A DNA stretch of 64,000 nucleotides from Phycisphaerae bacterium. Lineage in GTDB: Bacteria; Planctomycetota; Phycisphaerae; UBA1845; UTPLA1. A program made the translations under genes and the position numbers. The notes beneath the pieces were generated by a model. That model ran no database searches and was not told the DNA's origin. It worked only from the letters and a program-made list of their open reading frames with translations. Numbering within the stretch: position 1 is the stretch's first letter; the number at the start of each line of letters is the position of its first letter. Shown here one piece after another: positions 54,024-62,952 of this stretch. Where the stretch lies: positions 496,001 to 560,000 of the forward strand of contig JAHBXN010000002.1 of the NCBI GenBank assembly GCA_019636475.1, written 5' to 3'.

Positions 54024-54527
54024 TCATTCCAGTTGCCAGAGTCCCACATCCAGCCAGCGACCGAACTTGAAGCCAACACCCCTGAGCACCCCCACTTGTC
54101 GAAAACCATGCCGTGCATGCAGCACTTTGCTCGGCTCCTGATCGTCTGCGATCTGCGCCAGGACGGTGCGAAACCCCTTCTCGCCGGCAACCCGGATCAG
54201 CTCGGCCAGCAACCGGCTGCCAATGCCGCATCGATGGCAGTCGTGCCTGATATACACCGAGTCTTCCGCCGTGTATCGATAAGCGCACCGTGAATTCCAT
54301 TGCGACAGTGTCCCCCAGCCAACAACATCGGTCCCCCGCACCGCCACGATGGCCGCAAATGGATCGCTATGCGACTCGTACCACGCCTGCCAGTACATCG
54401 CGTCCGGAGGCTCCGTGGCGAAAGTGCACGTCGATTGCAGTACAAAGCGATTGTAAATCGTCGCAATGCTCGCCAGGTCCTCCGGAACGGCTTCACGCAG
54501 CACGACCGAGGCTGATTCAGTATCCAT
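54024..54527 (-). CDS. GNAT-family N-acetyltransferase (phosphinothricin-acetyltransferase-like)
   Basis: The 167-residue protein begins V-V-L-R-E-A-V-P-E-D-L-A-S-I-A-T-I-Y-N and has the acetyl-CoA binding pattern R-H-D-C-H-R-C-G-I-G-S-R-L-L (Q/R-x-x-G-x-G/A loop). The order of strands and the I-Y-N-R-F-V segment resemble phosphinothricin- and methionine-sulfone-type N-acetyltransferases. The natural substrate is probably an amino acid or small metabolite; resistance cannot be claimed. Tandem ATG codons at 54530 and 54527 both follow GGGAGG; the second has the better spacing. Divergent from the MOSC gene. Confidence 0.88.
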   Translation of the reverse strand: MDTESASVVLREAVPEDLASIATIYNRFVLQSTCTFATEPPDAMYWQAWYESHSDPFAAIVAVRGTDVVGWGTLSQWNSRCAYRYTAEDSVYIRHDCHRCGIGSRLLAELIRVAGEKGFRTVLAQIADDQEPSKVLHARHGFRQVGVLRGVGFKFGRWLDVGLWQLE

Positions 54528-54643
54528 CATGGCGCCTCCCGCGATGTCCAGCTCCAACGCATGCCCGACTTGAACAAATCGCACGCTGTCGCAGTACACT
54601 GACTATACTAACCGTCGATCCAGCCCACCCGGAGCGAAAAGAA

Positions 54644-55306
54644 ATGAAAGTCGTCTCACTGAATGTCGGTAAACCGGAATCACTGACCTTCGAGGGAAAG
54701 CGGTTCATCAGTTCAATTAATCGCAAACCCGCGACGCGCGCCGTCATGCTCGAACCTCTTGGTTTCGACGGCGACCGCCCCGGCGACGAGCGCGTCCACG
54801 GCGGCCCCGACAAGGCCGTCTGCTGCTATTCGCACGAGCATTACCCCTACTTCAGCCGGAAACTCGGCACGGCGCTCGATGTGCCCGCATTCGGCGAGAA
54901 CCTGACCACCGAAGGAATGCTCGAATCCGAAGTCTGCCTCGGCGATGTCTATCAGATCGGCCGCGCCGCCGTGCAGGTGTCGCAGCCGCGACAACCATGT
55001 GGCACCCTCGCTGCTCGCAATCGCAGTAAGCAGTTGCCAAAATGGATCAACGAGATGGCGTGGGGCGGATTCTACTTTCGCGTGCTGGAATCCGGCATGG
55101 TCTCGCCGGGAGACGAAATCACCCGCCTGCGTCGTATTCACCCGGGCATCACGATCGAGTTGCTCTGCCGCACCCTCCATGACAAGCAGGCGCCGCGCGA
55201 ACGTCTTGTCGAGTTGGTCGCGCTGCCGGCGCTGTCGCATTCGTGGCGTGATAAGTTCGAACGCCGGATCCGCGTCATCGATGGGCTTGAATCAGACCCG
55301 CAGTGA
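54644..55306 (+). CDS. MOSC-domain protein (YiiM-like)
   Basis: The 220-residue protein has the MOSC layout of YiiM-type proteins: F-D-G-D-R-x-x-D-E-R-V-H-G-G-P-D-K-A-V near 41-59, F-G-E-N-L-T near 83-88, and the conserved cysteine in Q-P-R-Q-P-C-G (Cys119), which in this family binds the molybdenum cofactor. E. coli YiiM reduces N-hydroxylated compounds. The start follows a GGAG site. The last 32 bases overlap the 3' end of the opposite GT2 gene (55275-55306), a convergent overlap. No other molybdenum genes are seen. Confidence 0.88.
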   Translation: MKVVSLNVGKPESLTFEGKRFISSINRKPATRAVMLEPLGFDGDRPGDERVHGGPDKAVCCYSHEHYPYFSRKLGTALDVPAFGENLTTEGMLESEVCLGDVYQIGRAAVQVSQPRQPCGTLAARNRSKQLPKWINEMAWGGFYFRVLESGMVSPGDEITRLRRIHPGITIELLCRTLHDKQAPRERLVELVALPALSHSWRDKFERRIRVIDGLESDPQ

Positions 55307-56789
55307 TCGCATTCGCGCCGGCCCGATCGGCATCGCCACGCGCGCCGCGAGTGAGCCAACCGGTGTTTCGAAGCGTGCAGGCGGCATAGGGCATCACCCA
55401 CGAAAAGCAAATCGTCGAAAAAACCGGGTAGATCAGCAGCCAGACCCAGTCTTCGTCGCGCTCGTTAATGAAGTAGACCGTGGCCATGACCGACGAGTAA
55501 ACGACCATCGCCGCCAGATAACGCAGAATGAAGCCGTTCGTGAAGAGTGCCAGACCAATGGCATGACCGACCAGGAAGGGCGTCAGAAGCATGCACACCA
55601 GCGCCAAGGTTGAATTGAATCGAAACGCGGCCAGTGATCCGTCCCGAAATCGAGTGAAGAGGAATCGCCAGAGCACGATTGTCTCGCGAATATTGCTTCG
55701 TGCCCATCGAAGGAACATCTTCGCCATGCCGACGTAAGACTCCGGTGCCCGGCTCAGAACCACGGCGCTCTGCTGGTATGCACAGACCCCGCCCTCCCGC
55801 AGTAGCAGATTCGTGATGGCACGATCCTCGCCGGTCGCGCAGGCCACACCCAGAAATCGCTGATCGCCCCATTCCTCCAGAATGGGACGCGCCGCCGACG
55901 CCCGATAGACACTCAGCGCACCCGGCGCACAGAACACGCCGCGAAATCCGTCCTGATAGGCGCGAACGAACTTGAACGAGAGGCTGTAGTAGCATTTCAT
56001 GAAGCGCGTGTACAGATTCCGGCCGCCATTGAGCGCTTCCACACACCCTGAAACGCAGGAAACCCGCTCATCGCGAACCAGAGGCGCAGCCGCCAACCGC
56101 AGCGCTTCCGCGTCCAGCAGGCTGTCCGAATCGGTCGTCGCCCATAGCGCGCCGCGGGCACGACGAAACCCGAGCAGCAACGCCGCTCGTTTGCCGCGAT
56201 TCGAGCCGTGACGCAGCGTTGTCAGCGAAACACGCTCCCCCACTTCGCGAACCGCCGCCTGAATATGACGCCATGTGTCATCCGTGCTTCCGTCATCCAC
56301 CACGATGATCTCGAATCGCTCCGCCGGATACCGGCTGGCAGCGGCCGCAAGAATTGAATGGCGCACCAATTCGCCTTCGTTGTACGCCGGAATCACCAGC
56401 GTCAGCGACGGAAGTTCGGCGTCCGCGACGGCCGGTGTCGGACGATATCGCCGCCAGAGAATCAGCCGCCAGACGAGCGCACCCAATGCGACCGCTCCGT
56501 AAACCGCTAGAAACACACGAGTTGCGCTCGACGCATCGGAGACGGAGGGGAGCGAAAATTTCTCAAATCGAAACATTCTCGGCAGCGCGATTGGCAGCAT
56601 CAAAATCGCCGAAAACACCACGAAAACGCGGATAATTGGCTCAAAACGGCGCCAGCGGGTGGAGGGGGGAGCGTCGGGAATTAAGTATGTAACTTCCGAC
56701 GGGGAATTAGGTTGAGTGAAAATCGGCCTATTCAGTCCGGCGATCATCCTGCATTTTCTTTCGATCAAATGCACGTTTTTGGCCATCAT
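55275..56789 (-). CDS. Processive-type family 2 glycosyltransferase
   Basis: The 504-residue protein has two N-terminal membrane helices (about 50-72 and 90-110), a GT2 catalytic domain, and four C-terminal helices (from about 390). The catalytic domain has V-V-D-D-G-S-T-D-D-T, T-D-S-D-S, G-E-D-R and F-L-R-W-A-R-S, the D,D,D-(Q)xxRW pattern of hyaluronan, chitin and similar synthases. In the last motif the usual Gln is replaced (M-F-L-R-W). It probably makes and secretes a polysaccharide at the inner membrane. The start is ATG 56789; ATG 56747 would remove 14 residues. The C-terminus overlaps the MOSC gene by 32 bases. Confidence 0.85.
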   Translation of the reverse strand: MMAKNVHLIERKCRMIAGLNRPIFTQPNSPSEVTYLIPDAPPSTRWRRFEPIIRVFVVFSAILMLPIALPRMFRFEKFSLPSVSDASSATRVFLAVYGAVALGALVWRLILWRRYRPTPAVADAELPSLTLVIPAYNEGELVRHSILAAAASRYPAERFEIIVVDDGSTDDTWRHIQAAVREVGERVSLTTLRHGSNRGKRAALLLGFRRARGALWATTDSDSLLDAEALRLAAAPLVRDERVSCVSGCVEALNGGRNLYTRFMKCYYSLSFKFVRAYQDGFRGVFCAPGALSVYRASAARPILEEWGDQRFLGVACATGEDRAITNLLLREGGVCAYQQSAVVLSRAPESYVGMAKMFLRWARSNIRETIVLWRFLFTRFRDGSLAAFRFNSTLALVCMLLTPFLVGHAIGLALFTNGFILRYLAAMVVYSSVMATVYFINERDEDWVWLLIYPVFSTICFSWVMPYAACTLRNTGWLTRGARGDADRAGANAITAGLIQAHR

Positions 56790-56935
56790 CCGATCTTACG
56801 ATTCGACGGGTCGGCTATCAACCGACGCGCAATTTCGGCCGATTCCGGAAAAATCCGCACGCTTCGGGCCGAACCTGGCTCCCGGGCGAGAGACCGCACG
56901 GACCGGTCAATCGGATGACCATCCGGCATCGCATC

Positions 56936-58090
56936 TTATTCAGACTCATGGATGGGCTTGACGTTAGTTTCGAATCGCTGAATGAGCGCGTCGAAGTCCT
57001 GTTGCATGTTCCAGCTTCTCGGCTCAAAGAAACCGCGCAATTTCCCGCCCTCGTCAAGCATGAGCACCGTCGGAAGCGTGCGTATGCCGTACTGTTCACA
57101 TAAGCCGGAACGCCAGATGCGTTTTTCCTGAGCCGCCGGCTCTTTGACATTCAGGCGGTCCAGGGCCTTCGCCACTTCACTCGCATCTCGCGCGAGCGCG
57201 ATTGTGAGTATGTTTGCGCCGGAGAAGCCGTCGCGATCCCGCAGACGCACGATCCGCTTGAGAAAGTCCTCCGCCGGACCATGTCGGGGGGACCAGAAGA
57301 CCACGAAGGTCGGGCCCGGCTTTGCGGCGATGGCGTTCCAGTCCATCGGCCGGCCATCGAGGCCGATGAGTGCCGGTTGCCAGGTGAGCCCGACCGCCCG
57401 CCTGAGGCGCTGGCGTCCGGCCATTGTTTTCGTGATGGGATGTCTTGGATGGTATTTTTCGAGAAGGGCGATGTATTCGTCGACGGCATCGAACTGGCCG
57501 GCATTTCCAAGGTGCTCGATGATTTTTTCGCACAGGGGCACGGCATAGGGCGATTCGGAGTGAGCCAACACAAACTGCCGCATCAACTGAATGGCTTCGG
57601 CACCGTCCGACAAACCCCGCGCTTCGAGGGATCGAACACGATTAACCTCGATCCGGAGGCGCCAGTATTCGGCCTCGTCGCGCAATTCCGATGAGACGGG
57701 TCCGCCGGGCATTTCATCGATTTCAAGAAAAATCGCGTCGAGCGATTCGCCGCGCAGCGTTGCGGAGAAGTACATCGCCTCCCATCGCGTCAGTCGAAAT
57801 CGATCCGAAGCGGGATGGGCGGGATTCACCTGTGTGAAACGCCCGATTCGCTTCGCGAGCCGATCCAGCCTGACGCTGTCGCCGAGAATGCGATCGACGT
57901 TGTATTCACCGGAAAGGTCAACAAGCTCCATCTGGCATTGAATTTCCGCATCGATCGCCTCCCTTTCGGCCTCGACGTCCGAATCGGCCATCGGCCGGGT
58001 TGTCGCCGCCGGCGGGGGCGGATTCGCAAGGGCGGAGAGCCCGCCGGCCCATGGCGCGAGGAGCAATGATGTCACTATTATGGCACTCAT
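56936..58090 (-). CDS. TlpA-like thioredoxin-fold protein lacking the CxxC pair
   Basis: The 384-residue product has an N-terminal membrane or signal helix (about 3-22), a helical TPR-like region (about 40-225) and a C-terminal thioredoxin-like domain (about 235-375). Where TlpA has W-C-x-x-C, this has F-W-S-P-R-H-G-P-A (residues 265-273): the two cysteines are replaced by His270 and Ala273. The cis-proline loop (R-T-L-P-T, Pro340) is present. It therefore probably cannot do dithiol-disulfide exchange and may be structural. The ATG at 58090 leaves 14 bases after the ybbR stop, in one operon with cdaA. Confidence 0.75.
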   Translation of the reverse strand: MSAIIVTSLLLAPWAGGLSALANPPPPAATTRPMADSDVEAEREAIDAEIQCQMELVDLSGEYNVDRILGDSVRLDRLAKRIGRFTQVNPAHPASDRFRLTRWEAMYFSATLRGESLDAIFLEIDEMPGGPVSSELRDEAEYWRLRIEVNRVRSLEARGLSDGAEAIQLMRQFVLAHSESPYAVPLCEKIIEHLGNAGQFDAVDEYIALLEKYHPRHPITKTMAGRQRLRRAVGLTWQPALIGLDGRPMDWNAIAAKPGPTFVVFWSPRHGPAEDFLKRIVRLRDRDGFSGANILTIALARDASEVAKALDRLNVKEPAAQEKRIWRSGLCEQYGIRTLPTVLMLDEGGKLRGFFEPRSWNMQQDFDALIQRFETNVKPIHESE

Positions 58091-58104
58091 TCCGGATCCC
58101 GCGG

Positions 58105-59199
58105 TCAGGAAAAAGGACTCTCGGCTCGATTTGAGCGGCTGGCCCGCGCGGCGCCTCTCTGTCTGGGCTCGAGCCGAAACCGGATCGTCTGAACGGGCGC
58201 ATCGGGGGCAACGGAGCAATCGGAAAAATCGGGCGGCAGCACGAACCGCACCTCACGGACAATTTCCTTATTCGGTCCGGGGTTATCGATATCGCCAGCA
58301 AGGACATCGACAAACGCTCGGATGCGGCGCGGGTCGAGTTGGCTGACTCGTTCGCGAGGCCCTGTGACGTCCAGATAGACTCGGAATCCGGATTGCTCGG
58401 CGACGATGACGTAGTCGCGTTGAAGCTCGTCGGGCACGGCCCAGTTGATCTGGATCGGCCCCTTGCTCTCGGTGGCGGTCAACGCCTCGATTCGGCCGGT
58501 GATCATCACCTCATTTGACGGCTGGAACTCGATTTTCAGACTCGGATCGAGTTTTTCGAGGATGTCGAACGAGAGCACTCCGGGCACTTCGAACGCGCCA
58601 TCGGGCCGCGCGATGGATCGAATGTCCTGCCTGGGTACGGCGATCGCTATCGGGGAATTTCCGAGCATCTTCGCGACGAAGTTGGGCACCTGGGCGTTGA
58701 CACTGTTGCGCAGAAATTCCGGCGAGATTTTCAATCCACCGTAGTCGGGCTTGACGCGGATATCGCGAATCGTGGTGTAGCCATCGACGATCGCCTCGAC
58801 CGTGGAAGGCTCGACCGAGCGAATCGCCAGGCGTGATTCCCTGAGTTCGCTGATGCCGGGCAGCACATCCTCAACCACGGAGAACGAGCGCGGCGAAGTC
58901 GACGACGGCATCGTCCGATCAATGACCGCGGTGAAGACGGTTCCCGCATCCGTGAGGCGCCGAAAATCGCGAAGGCGGTTTCGACGGCCGTTGAGCTTGA
59001 CCTTCAAGACCCTGGCATAGGGCGGTTCGGCAAAGCCGGCATATCGATCGCGGGAATCCGCGGCGAGCCGGACGGTCATTTCAAATTCCTCTTCAATGGC
59101 GACATTCTGATCGGCCGCCAACCAGATCAGCAGGGTGATGCCGATGACGGCGAGCGCCGTTCTTGTCCTTGACCACCAATCGCTGTTGTTTCTTGTCAT
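58105..59199 (-). CDS. YbbR-domain protein (CdaR-like regulator of diadenylate cyclase)
   Basis: The 364-residue protein has one N-terminal membrane helix (T-A-L-A-V-I-G-I-T-L-L-I-W-L-A) and a series of YbbR-type beta domains outside the membrane. It is encoded directly downstream of cdaA, the usual arrangement of CdaR, which binds and modulates the membrane-bound CdaA cyclase. The ATG at 59199 starts close to the helix. An upstream GTG/ATG at 59283/59280 overlaps the cdaA stop and would add 27-28 low-complexity residues; translational coupling makes that start possible too. Confidence 0.78.
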   Translation of the reverse strand: MTRNNSDWWSRTRTALAVIGITLLIWLAADQNVAIEEEFEMTVRLAADSRDRYAGFAEPPYARVLKVKLNGRRNRLRDFRRLTDAGTVFTAVIDRTMPSSTSPRSFSVVEDVLPGISELRESRLAIRSVEPSTVEAIVDGYTTIRDIRVKPDYGGLKISPEFLRNSVNAQVPNFVAKMLGNSPIAIAVPRQDIRSIARPDGAFEVPGVLSFDILEKLDPSLKIEFQPSNEVMITGRIEALTATESKGPIQINWAVPDELQRDYVIVAEQSGFRVYLDVTGPRERVSQLDPRRIRAFVDVLAGDIDNPGPNKEIVREVRFVLPPDFSDCSVAPDAPVQTIRFRLEPRQRGAARASRSNRAESPFS

Positions 59200-59279
59200 G
59201 CCAGGACTGCCTTGAGTATGACGCGCCGACCGGGCCTCGGACGGGCCCGGCGCGGCGTGCCTGGCCCGGACCCGGGCCA

Positions 59280-60080
59280 TCACTTCTGGGCTTGGCCGCC
59301 CAATCCCTCGCGCAGGGCTTGGCGAAGATTCTCGGGCATCAGGTTGCGGCGAATCTTCCCATCCTCGATCACGCTGATGATTCCTGTTTCCTCACTCACG
59401 ACGACGACCAGTGCATCGGATTCCTCGGACAAACCGATCGCCGCGCGGTGACGTGAGCCCAGTTCGGGGCTGACCTCCTGGGAGTCCGTGAGCGGAAACT
59501 GGACACCGGCCGCGGCGACGCGGCCGCGCGAGATAATGACTCCCATGTCGTGCAAAGCCGATCCGGGCCAGAAAATCGTCATGATCAACTGGCTCGTGAC
59601 CTCGGCGTCGAGCTTGATTGCGTCTTCGGAGAGCATGCCGAACTCGGACGCGCGTTCGAAGGCGATCAAGGCTCCGATCTTGTTTTTCGCGAGGTAGGTG
59701 ACCGCCTCGACGACCTGTTCGATGATCCGGTCGATTTCCTCAGGCGATTCGACGAACCAGGTCTGGGCTCCAAGGCGCATCAAGGCCCGGCGCAGCTCCG
59801 GCTGAAACGCAACGAGCGCGATGAGGAACAGCGCGGTGATGAACGTCGGGAAAATGACCAGAATGCGAGCCAGATCGAGCAGGTTTGCCAACAGGTACAT
59901 CAGGAGCGTGCCGCCGACGAGCAGGAGTGCGAAGCCCCGCAGCAGACGGGCGCCTCGCGTGCCCCGAAAGAAGCGCATGACGGCATAGACCGCAGAGCCG
60001 ATGAGCAGAAGCTCGGTGAGATCGCTCCATTCGGCGCGACGAATGACATCGCTTAGTGTTTTTACGACCTGATCGAACAT
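59280..60080 (-). CDS. cdaA: Membrane diadenylate cyclase (c-di-AMP synthase), CdaA-type
   Basis: The 266-residue protein has three membrane helices in its first 95 residues and a cytoplasmic DAC domain (about 100-265). The domain has G-A-L-I-A-F-E-R at 136-143 and S-R-H-R-A-A-I at 209-215. The first metal/nucleotide motif, normally D-G-A, is D-M-G here (Asp178-Met179-Gly180 in L-H-D-M-G-V-I-I). The Asp needed for metal binding is kept. It makes c-di-AMP from two ATP. It is upstream of, and overlapping or abutting, the ybbR gene. No good ribosome site precedes the ATG. Confidence 0.9.
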   Translation of the reverse strand: MFDQVVKTLSDVIRRAEWSDLTELLLIGSAVYAVMRFFRGTRGARLLRGFALLLVGGTLLMYLLANLLDLARILVIFPTFITALFLIALVAFQPELRRALMRLGAQTWFVESPEEIDRIIEQVVEAVTYLAKNKIGALIAFERASEFGMLSEDAIKLDAEVTSQLIMTIFWPGSALHDMGVIISRGRVAAAGVQFPLTDSQEVSPELGSRHRAAIGLSEESDALVVVVSEETGIISVIEDGKIRRNLMPENLRQALREGLGGQAQK

Positions 60081-60244
60081 GCCTTGCCCACTGCCGCGCG
60101 CCGGGCCGAATCGATGATGCCGATGCCGCCGGAGTCCGCCGAGGTTTCAGCCACCTTCAGATGCCACCGCGCATTCAGCATACCCGCGCGGGCGCGGATC
60201 GACCATATCGATCAGGCTCGGGCGCTGAACTCGGCGCGCGGTTG

Positions 60245-60272
60245 TTGCAGGACGACGACTCATTGCTATGCT
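60245..60272 (+). promoter_or_regulatory. Sigma70-like promoter for the D-2-hydroxyacid dehydrogenase gene
   Basis: TTGCAG (60245-60250) and TATGCT (60267-60272), spacer 16, lie about 60 bases before the ATG at 60335. A GAAGGAGG ribosome site follows. Confidence 0.5.
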
Positions 60273-60334
60273 CAGGGACACTGACCGCGAATACGAAAAG
60301 CGTCGTGGCATTTTTGGGGTGAAGGAGGCGGGAA

Positions 60335-61294
60335 ATGCAGCAATCGGTGTATGTCACGCGGATGATCCCTGAAAGCGGGATTGTTTCGCTGATGAATGCC
60401 GGTTTCGCGGTTCAGATGAATCCGGGCAGCGACCCTCTTCGCCCCGAGGAACTGCTCGCGGAGGCGGGCAAGCACGACGCATTCGTGAGTCAACTGGCCG
60501 ACCGAATCGATCGCTCCTTCCTTCAGGCGGCGGCCCCTCGATGCCGGATTGTTGCGACGTGCGCGGTGGGCACTGACAACATTGAGATCGAGGCGGCCCG
60601 GGAGTTTGGAATCGCCATCACGAATACACCTGACGTGCTGACCGAGGCGACGGCGGATCTGGCGTTCGCGCTGCTACTGTCCGCGGCACGCCGGCTTGGC
60701 GAGGCTGAGCGGGTAGTGCGCTCGGGTGGCTGGCGCGGCTGGCGGATGCTCGATTTTCTCGGTTCGGATGTGCACGGACGAACGCTGGGGATCGTCGGGG
60801 CCGGTCGTATCGGCTCGGCCGTCGCGAAGCGGGCGACGGGCTTTGAGATGAGCCTGCTCTATTACAATCGGCATCCGAATCCGAAGATGGACGAACTGGG
60901 GGCGCGCCGGGTGTCGCTGATCGAACTGATGGAGCAATCTGACTTTATCTCGATTCACACGCCGCTGACGCCTGAGACACATCGTCTGATCGATGGCCGC
61001 GCGCTGGCGCGTGTCAAGCGCGGCGCAATCCTGATCAACACGGCACGGGGGAGCGTCGTGGATCAGGCCGAGATGATCCGGGCGTTGCGGGACGGGCGGC
61101 TCGCCGCGGCGGGCCTTGATGTTTACGAGCGTGAGCCGGTGGTCGCGCCTGAACTTCGAGCGATGGAAAACGTCGTGCTGCTGCCGCATATCGGTTCCGC
61201 GACGGTGAGCACGCGAAGCCGCATGGCGGAGATGGCCGCCCACAACGTGATCGCGGTGTTGTCGGGCCGGCCGCCGATCAATCCGGTCGGCTGA
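60335..61294 (+). CDS. D-2-hydroxyacid dehydrogenase (glyoxylate/glycerate type)
   Basis: The 319-residue protein is a complete D-isomer 2-hydroxyacid dehydrogenase: G-I-V-G-A-G-R-I-G (152-160) binds NAD(P), N-T-A-R-G-S (Arg238), E-R-E-P (Glu267) and L-P-H-I-G-S-A-T (His285) form the catalytic set. It reduces or oxidises 2-keto/2-hydroxy acids in the cytoplasm; the glyoxylate or hydroxypyruvate reductase group fits best. An AAGGAGG ribosome site precedes the ATG. It is divergent from cdaA and upstream of the GH10-like gene. Confidence 0.92.
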   Translation: MQQSVYVTRMIPESGIVSLMNAGFAVQMNPGSDPLRPEELLAEAGKHDAFVSQLADRIDRSFLQAAAPRCRIVATCAVGTDNIEIEAAREFGIAITNTPDVLTEATADLAFALLLSAARRLGEAERVVRSGGWRGWRMLDFLGSDVHGRTLGIVGAGRIGSAVAKRATGFEMSLLYYNRHPNPKMDELGARRVSLIELMEQSDFISIHTPLTPETHRLIDGRALARVKRGAILINTARGSVVDQAEMIRALRDGRLAAAGLDVYEREPVVAPELRAMENVVLLPHIGSATVSTRSRMAEMAAHNVIAVLSGRPPINPVG

Positions 61295-61460
61295 GGGGGT
61301 TTGATCGGGGCGTGTCGCAATCGATCGCGCTGTACGACGGTTTGCAGATTACTTATCATAGCCCTTCAACCCTTGCGAGAATGCACGGCCAATGTGGCCG
61401 GTCCGCCGGGGCGTGATCCGCACCAGATCGGCCCATCGCATCCGGTCCGCCGAAACGAGC

Positions 61461-62912
61461 ATGCTTCGAATTCGCGTATTCCAAGACGGCGAGCCTGCGA
61501 AATCGGTGGACATTGCCTCCGCCTACCTGGTGGGCAATGACCGAGTGCCGCTTCGAGCCGAGGTGAAGTTCTCGAACGGCGAGATCGTATTCGACACCCG
61601 ATCGCGCGGGGCGGCTGCGCTGGCGATTTTGTGGCCGGTGGCCGGCGTCGGCCGGGTGATGCTCGAGACGCCGCGGCTTCAGGAGCGAAAGACTCCGTAC
61701 AATCTGAATGTGGAACTGGCCCGGGGGCAACTGATGCGGATCGCGCAGAAGCGCGAGGACTGGGGGCTGTATGATTTCGCCGAAGGTGCGGCGCTGTACA
61801 AGAAGGTTGATGCGGCTCGCCAGATACTCGTGGCGGCGCTGACGGCGGAAGACGAATCGTCCGCGTCGCGCCATGCGGATGAATGCCTCTCCGCCGGCGT
61901 TCGCGTGGGCGAGGAACTGACCGCACTTCATGCGCAGGTTTTTCTCGGCAGGCGCGGGGAGACGGGCCAATTCAGCAAACGTACGTTCGGGTGCCGGGTC
62001 GATCCCAGCCAGTCGTCAGAGGCGTTTCTGAAGTGCTTTGGCGAGGGCTTCGATTTCGCGGTGCTTCCGTTTTCATGGTCATCGATCGAGCCGCAGGATG
62101 GATCTCCGAAGCCGTCGAACATGGACGGCCTGTTGAAGACGCTGTGGCAGCGGCGCGTCGCCCTGTGGGCGGCCTCGCTGGTGTCGCTCGATCCGGTTCA
62201 GTTGCCGGGGTGGGTTCAGAAATCCGGCCGCGACTTTGAGAAGTTCCGTGAATACGTGACCCGACACGTTCGGCATGTGCTGAAGACCTACGGTCCGTAT
62301 GTTCAGGCATGGGAAGTGATCAGCGCGGCTCATGCATACAACTCGATGGGCTTCACCTTCGAGCAGATCATGGACCTGACGCGGATCACCGCCCTGCTTG
62401 TCAAGCAGATGTCACCGAAGTCTCAGTCGATCATCGGCATCGTGCAGCCCTGGGGTGAGTACTATGCGAGGGACGCGCGAACGATTCCCCCGTCGCTGTA
62501 CGCCGAGATGGCGGTTCAGAGCGGCATCAACTTCGATGCGTTCGGTCTTGAAATTCGGTTTGGGACTGACGAGCCGGGCGGTTGTGTCCGCGATCTTCTG
62601 CAGATATCGAGCCTGCTCGATCGATTCGGCACGCTGGGCAAACCGGTGCATATCACGGCAGCCGGCGTGCCGTCCGGACGATCATCGTCGAATGACGGCC
62701 AATGGCACGGCGAATGGTCGCCCGAGCTTCAGGGGGAATGGCTGCGTGAGTTCTGTCGCATCGCGCTGTCGAAGCCGTTTGTGGAGTCGATCGCGTGCAT
62801 GCGACTAGCGGACGGGGCGGACCCGAACGGCGTCGTCGATTTGAACGGCGCGGCGAAGCCGGCCTATCAGGAGATTCTCAAGATTCGCCGCCAGATCGGC
62901 GGGAACTCCTGA
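61461..62912 (+). CDS. GH10-like protein with both catalytic glutamates replaced
   Basis: The 483-residue product has an N-terminal beta-rich domain (about 1-165) and a C-terminal TIM-barrel-like region of the GH10 (endo-xylanase) type. At the acid/base position the family has W-D-V-x-N-E; here W-E-V-I-S-A (284-289), so the Glu is Ala289. At the nucleophile the family has an x-T-E motif; here H-I-T-A (397-400), so the Glu is Ala400. It should not cleave glycosidic bonds by the usual mechanism. It has no signal peptide. The ATG at 61461 is preferred; a longer frame to 61392 has basic, unlike sequence. Confidence 0.7.
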   Translation: MLRIRVFQDGEPAKSVDIASAYLVGNDRVPLRAEVKFSNGEIVFDTRSRGAAALAILWPVAGVGRVMLETPRLQERKTPYNLNVELARGQLMRIAQKREDWGLYDFAEGAALYKKVDAARQILVAALTAEDESSASRHADECLSAGVRVGEELTALHAQVFLGRRGETGQFSKRTFGCRVDPSQSSEAFLKCFGEGFDFAVLPFSWSSIEPQDGSPKPSNMDGLLKTLWQRRVALWAASLVSLDPVQLPGWVQKSGRDFEKFREYVTRHVRHVLKTYGPYVQAWEVISAAHAYNSMGFTFEQIMDLTRITALLVKQMSPKSQSIIGIVQPWGEYYARDARTIPPSLYAEMAVQSGINFDAFGLEIRFGTDEPGGCVRDLLQISSLLDRFGTLGKPVHITAAGVPSGRSSSNDGQWHGEWSPELQGEWLREFCRIALSKPFVESIACMRLADGADPNGVVDLNGAAKPAYQEILKIRRQIGGNS

Positions 62913-62952
62913 GCCGGACGCTTTTGAATACAGATCTATTTAAGCGTCCGTT

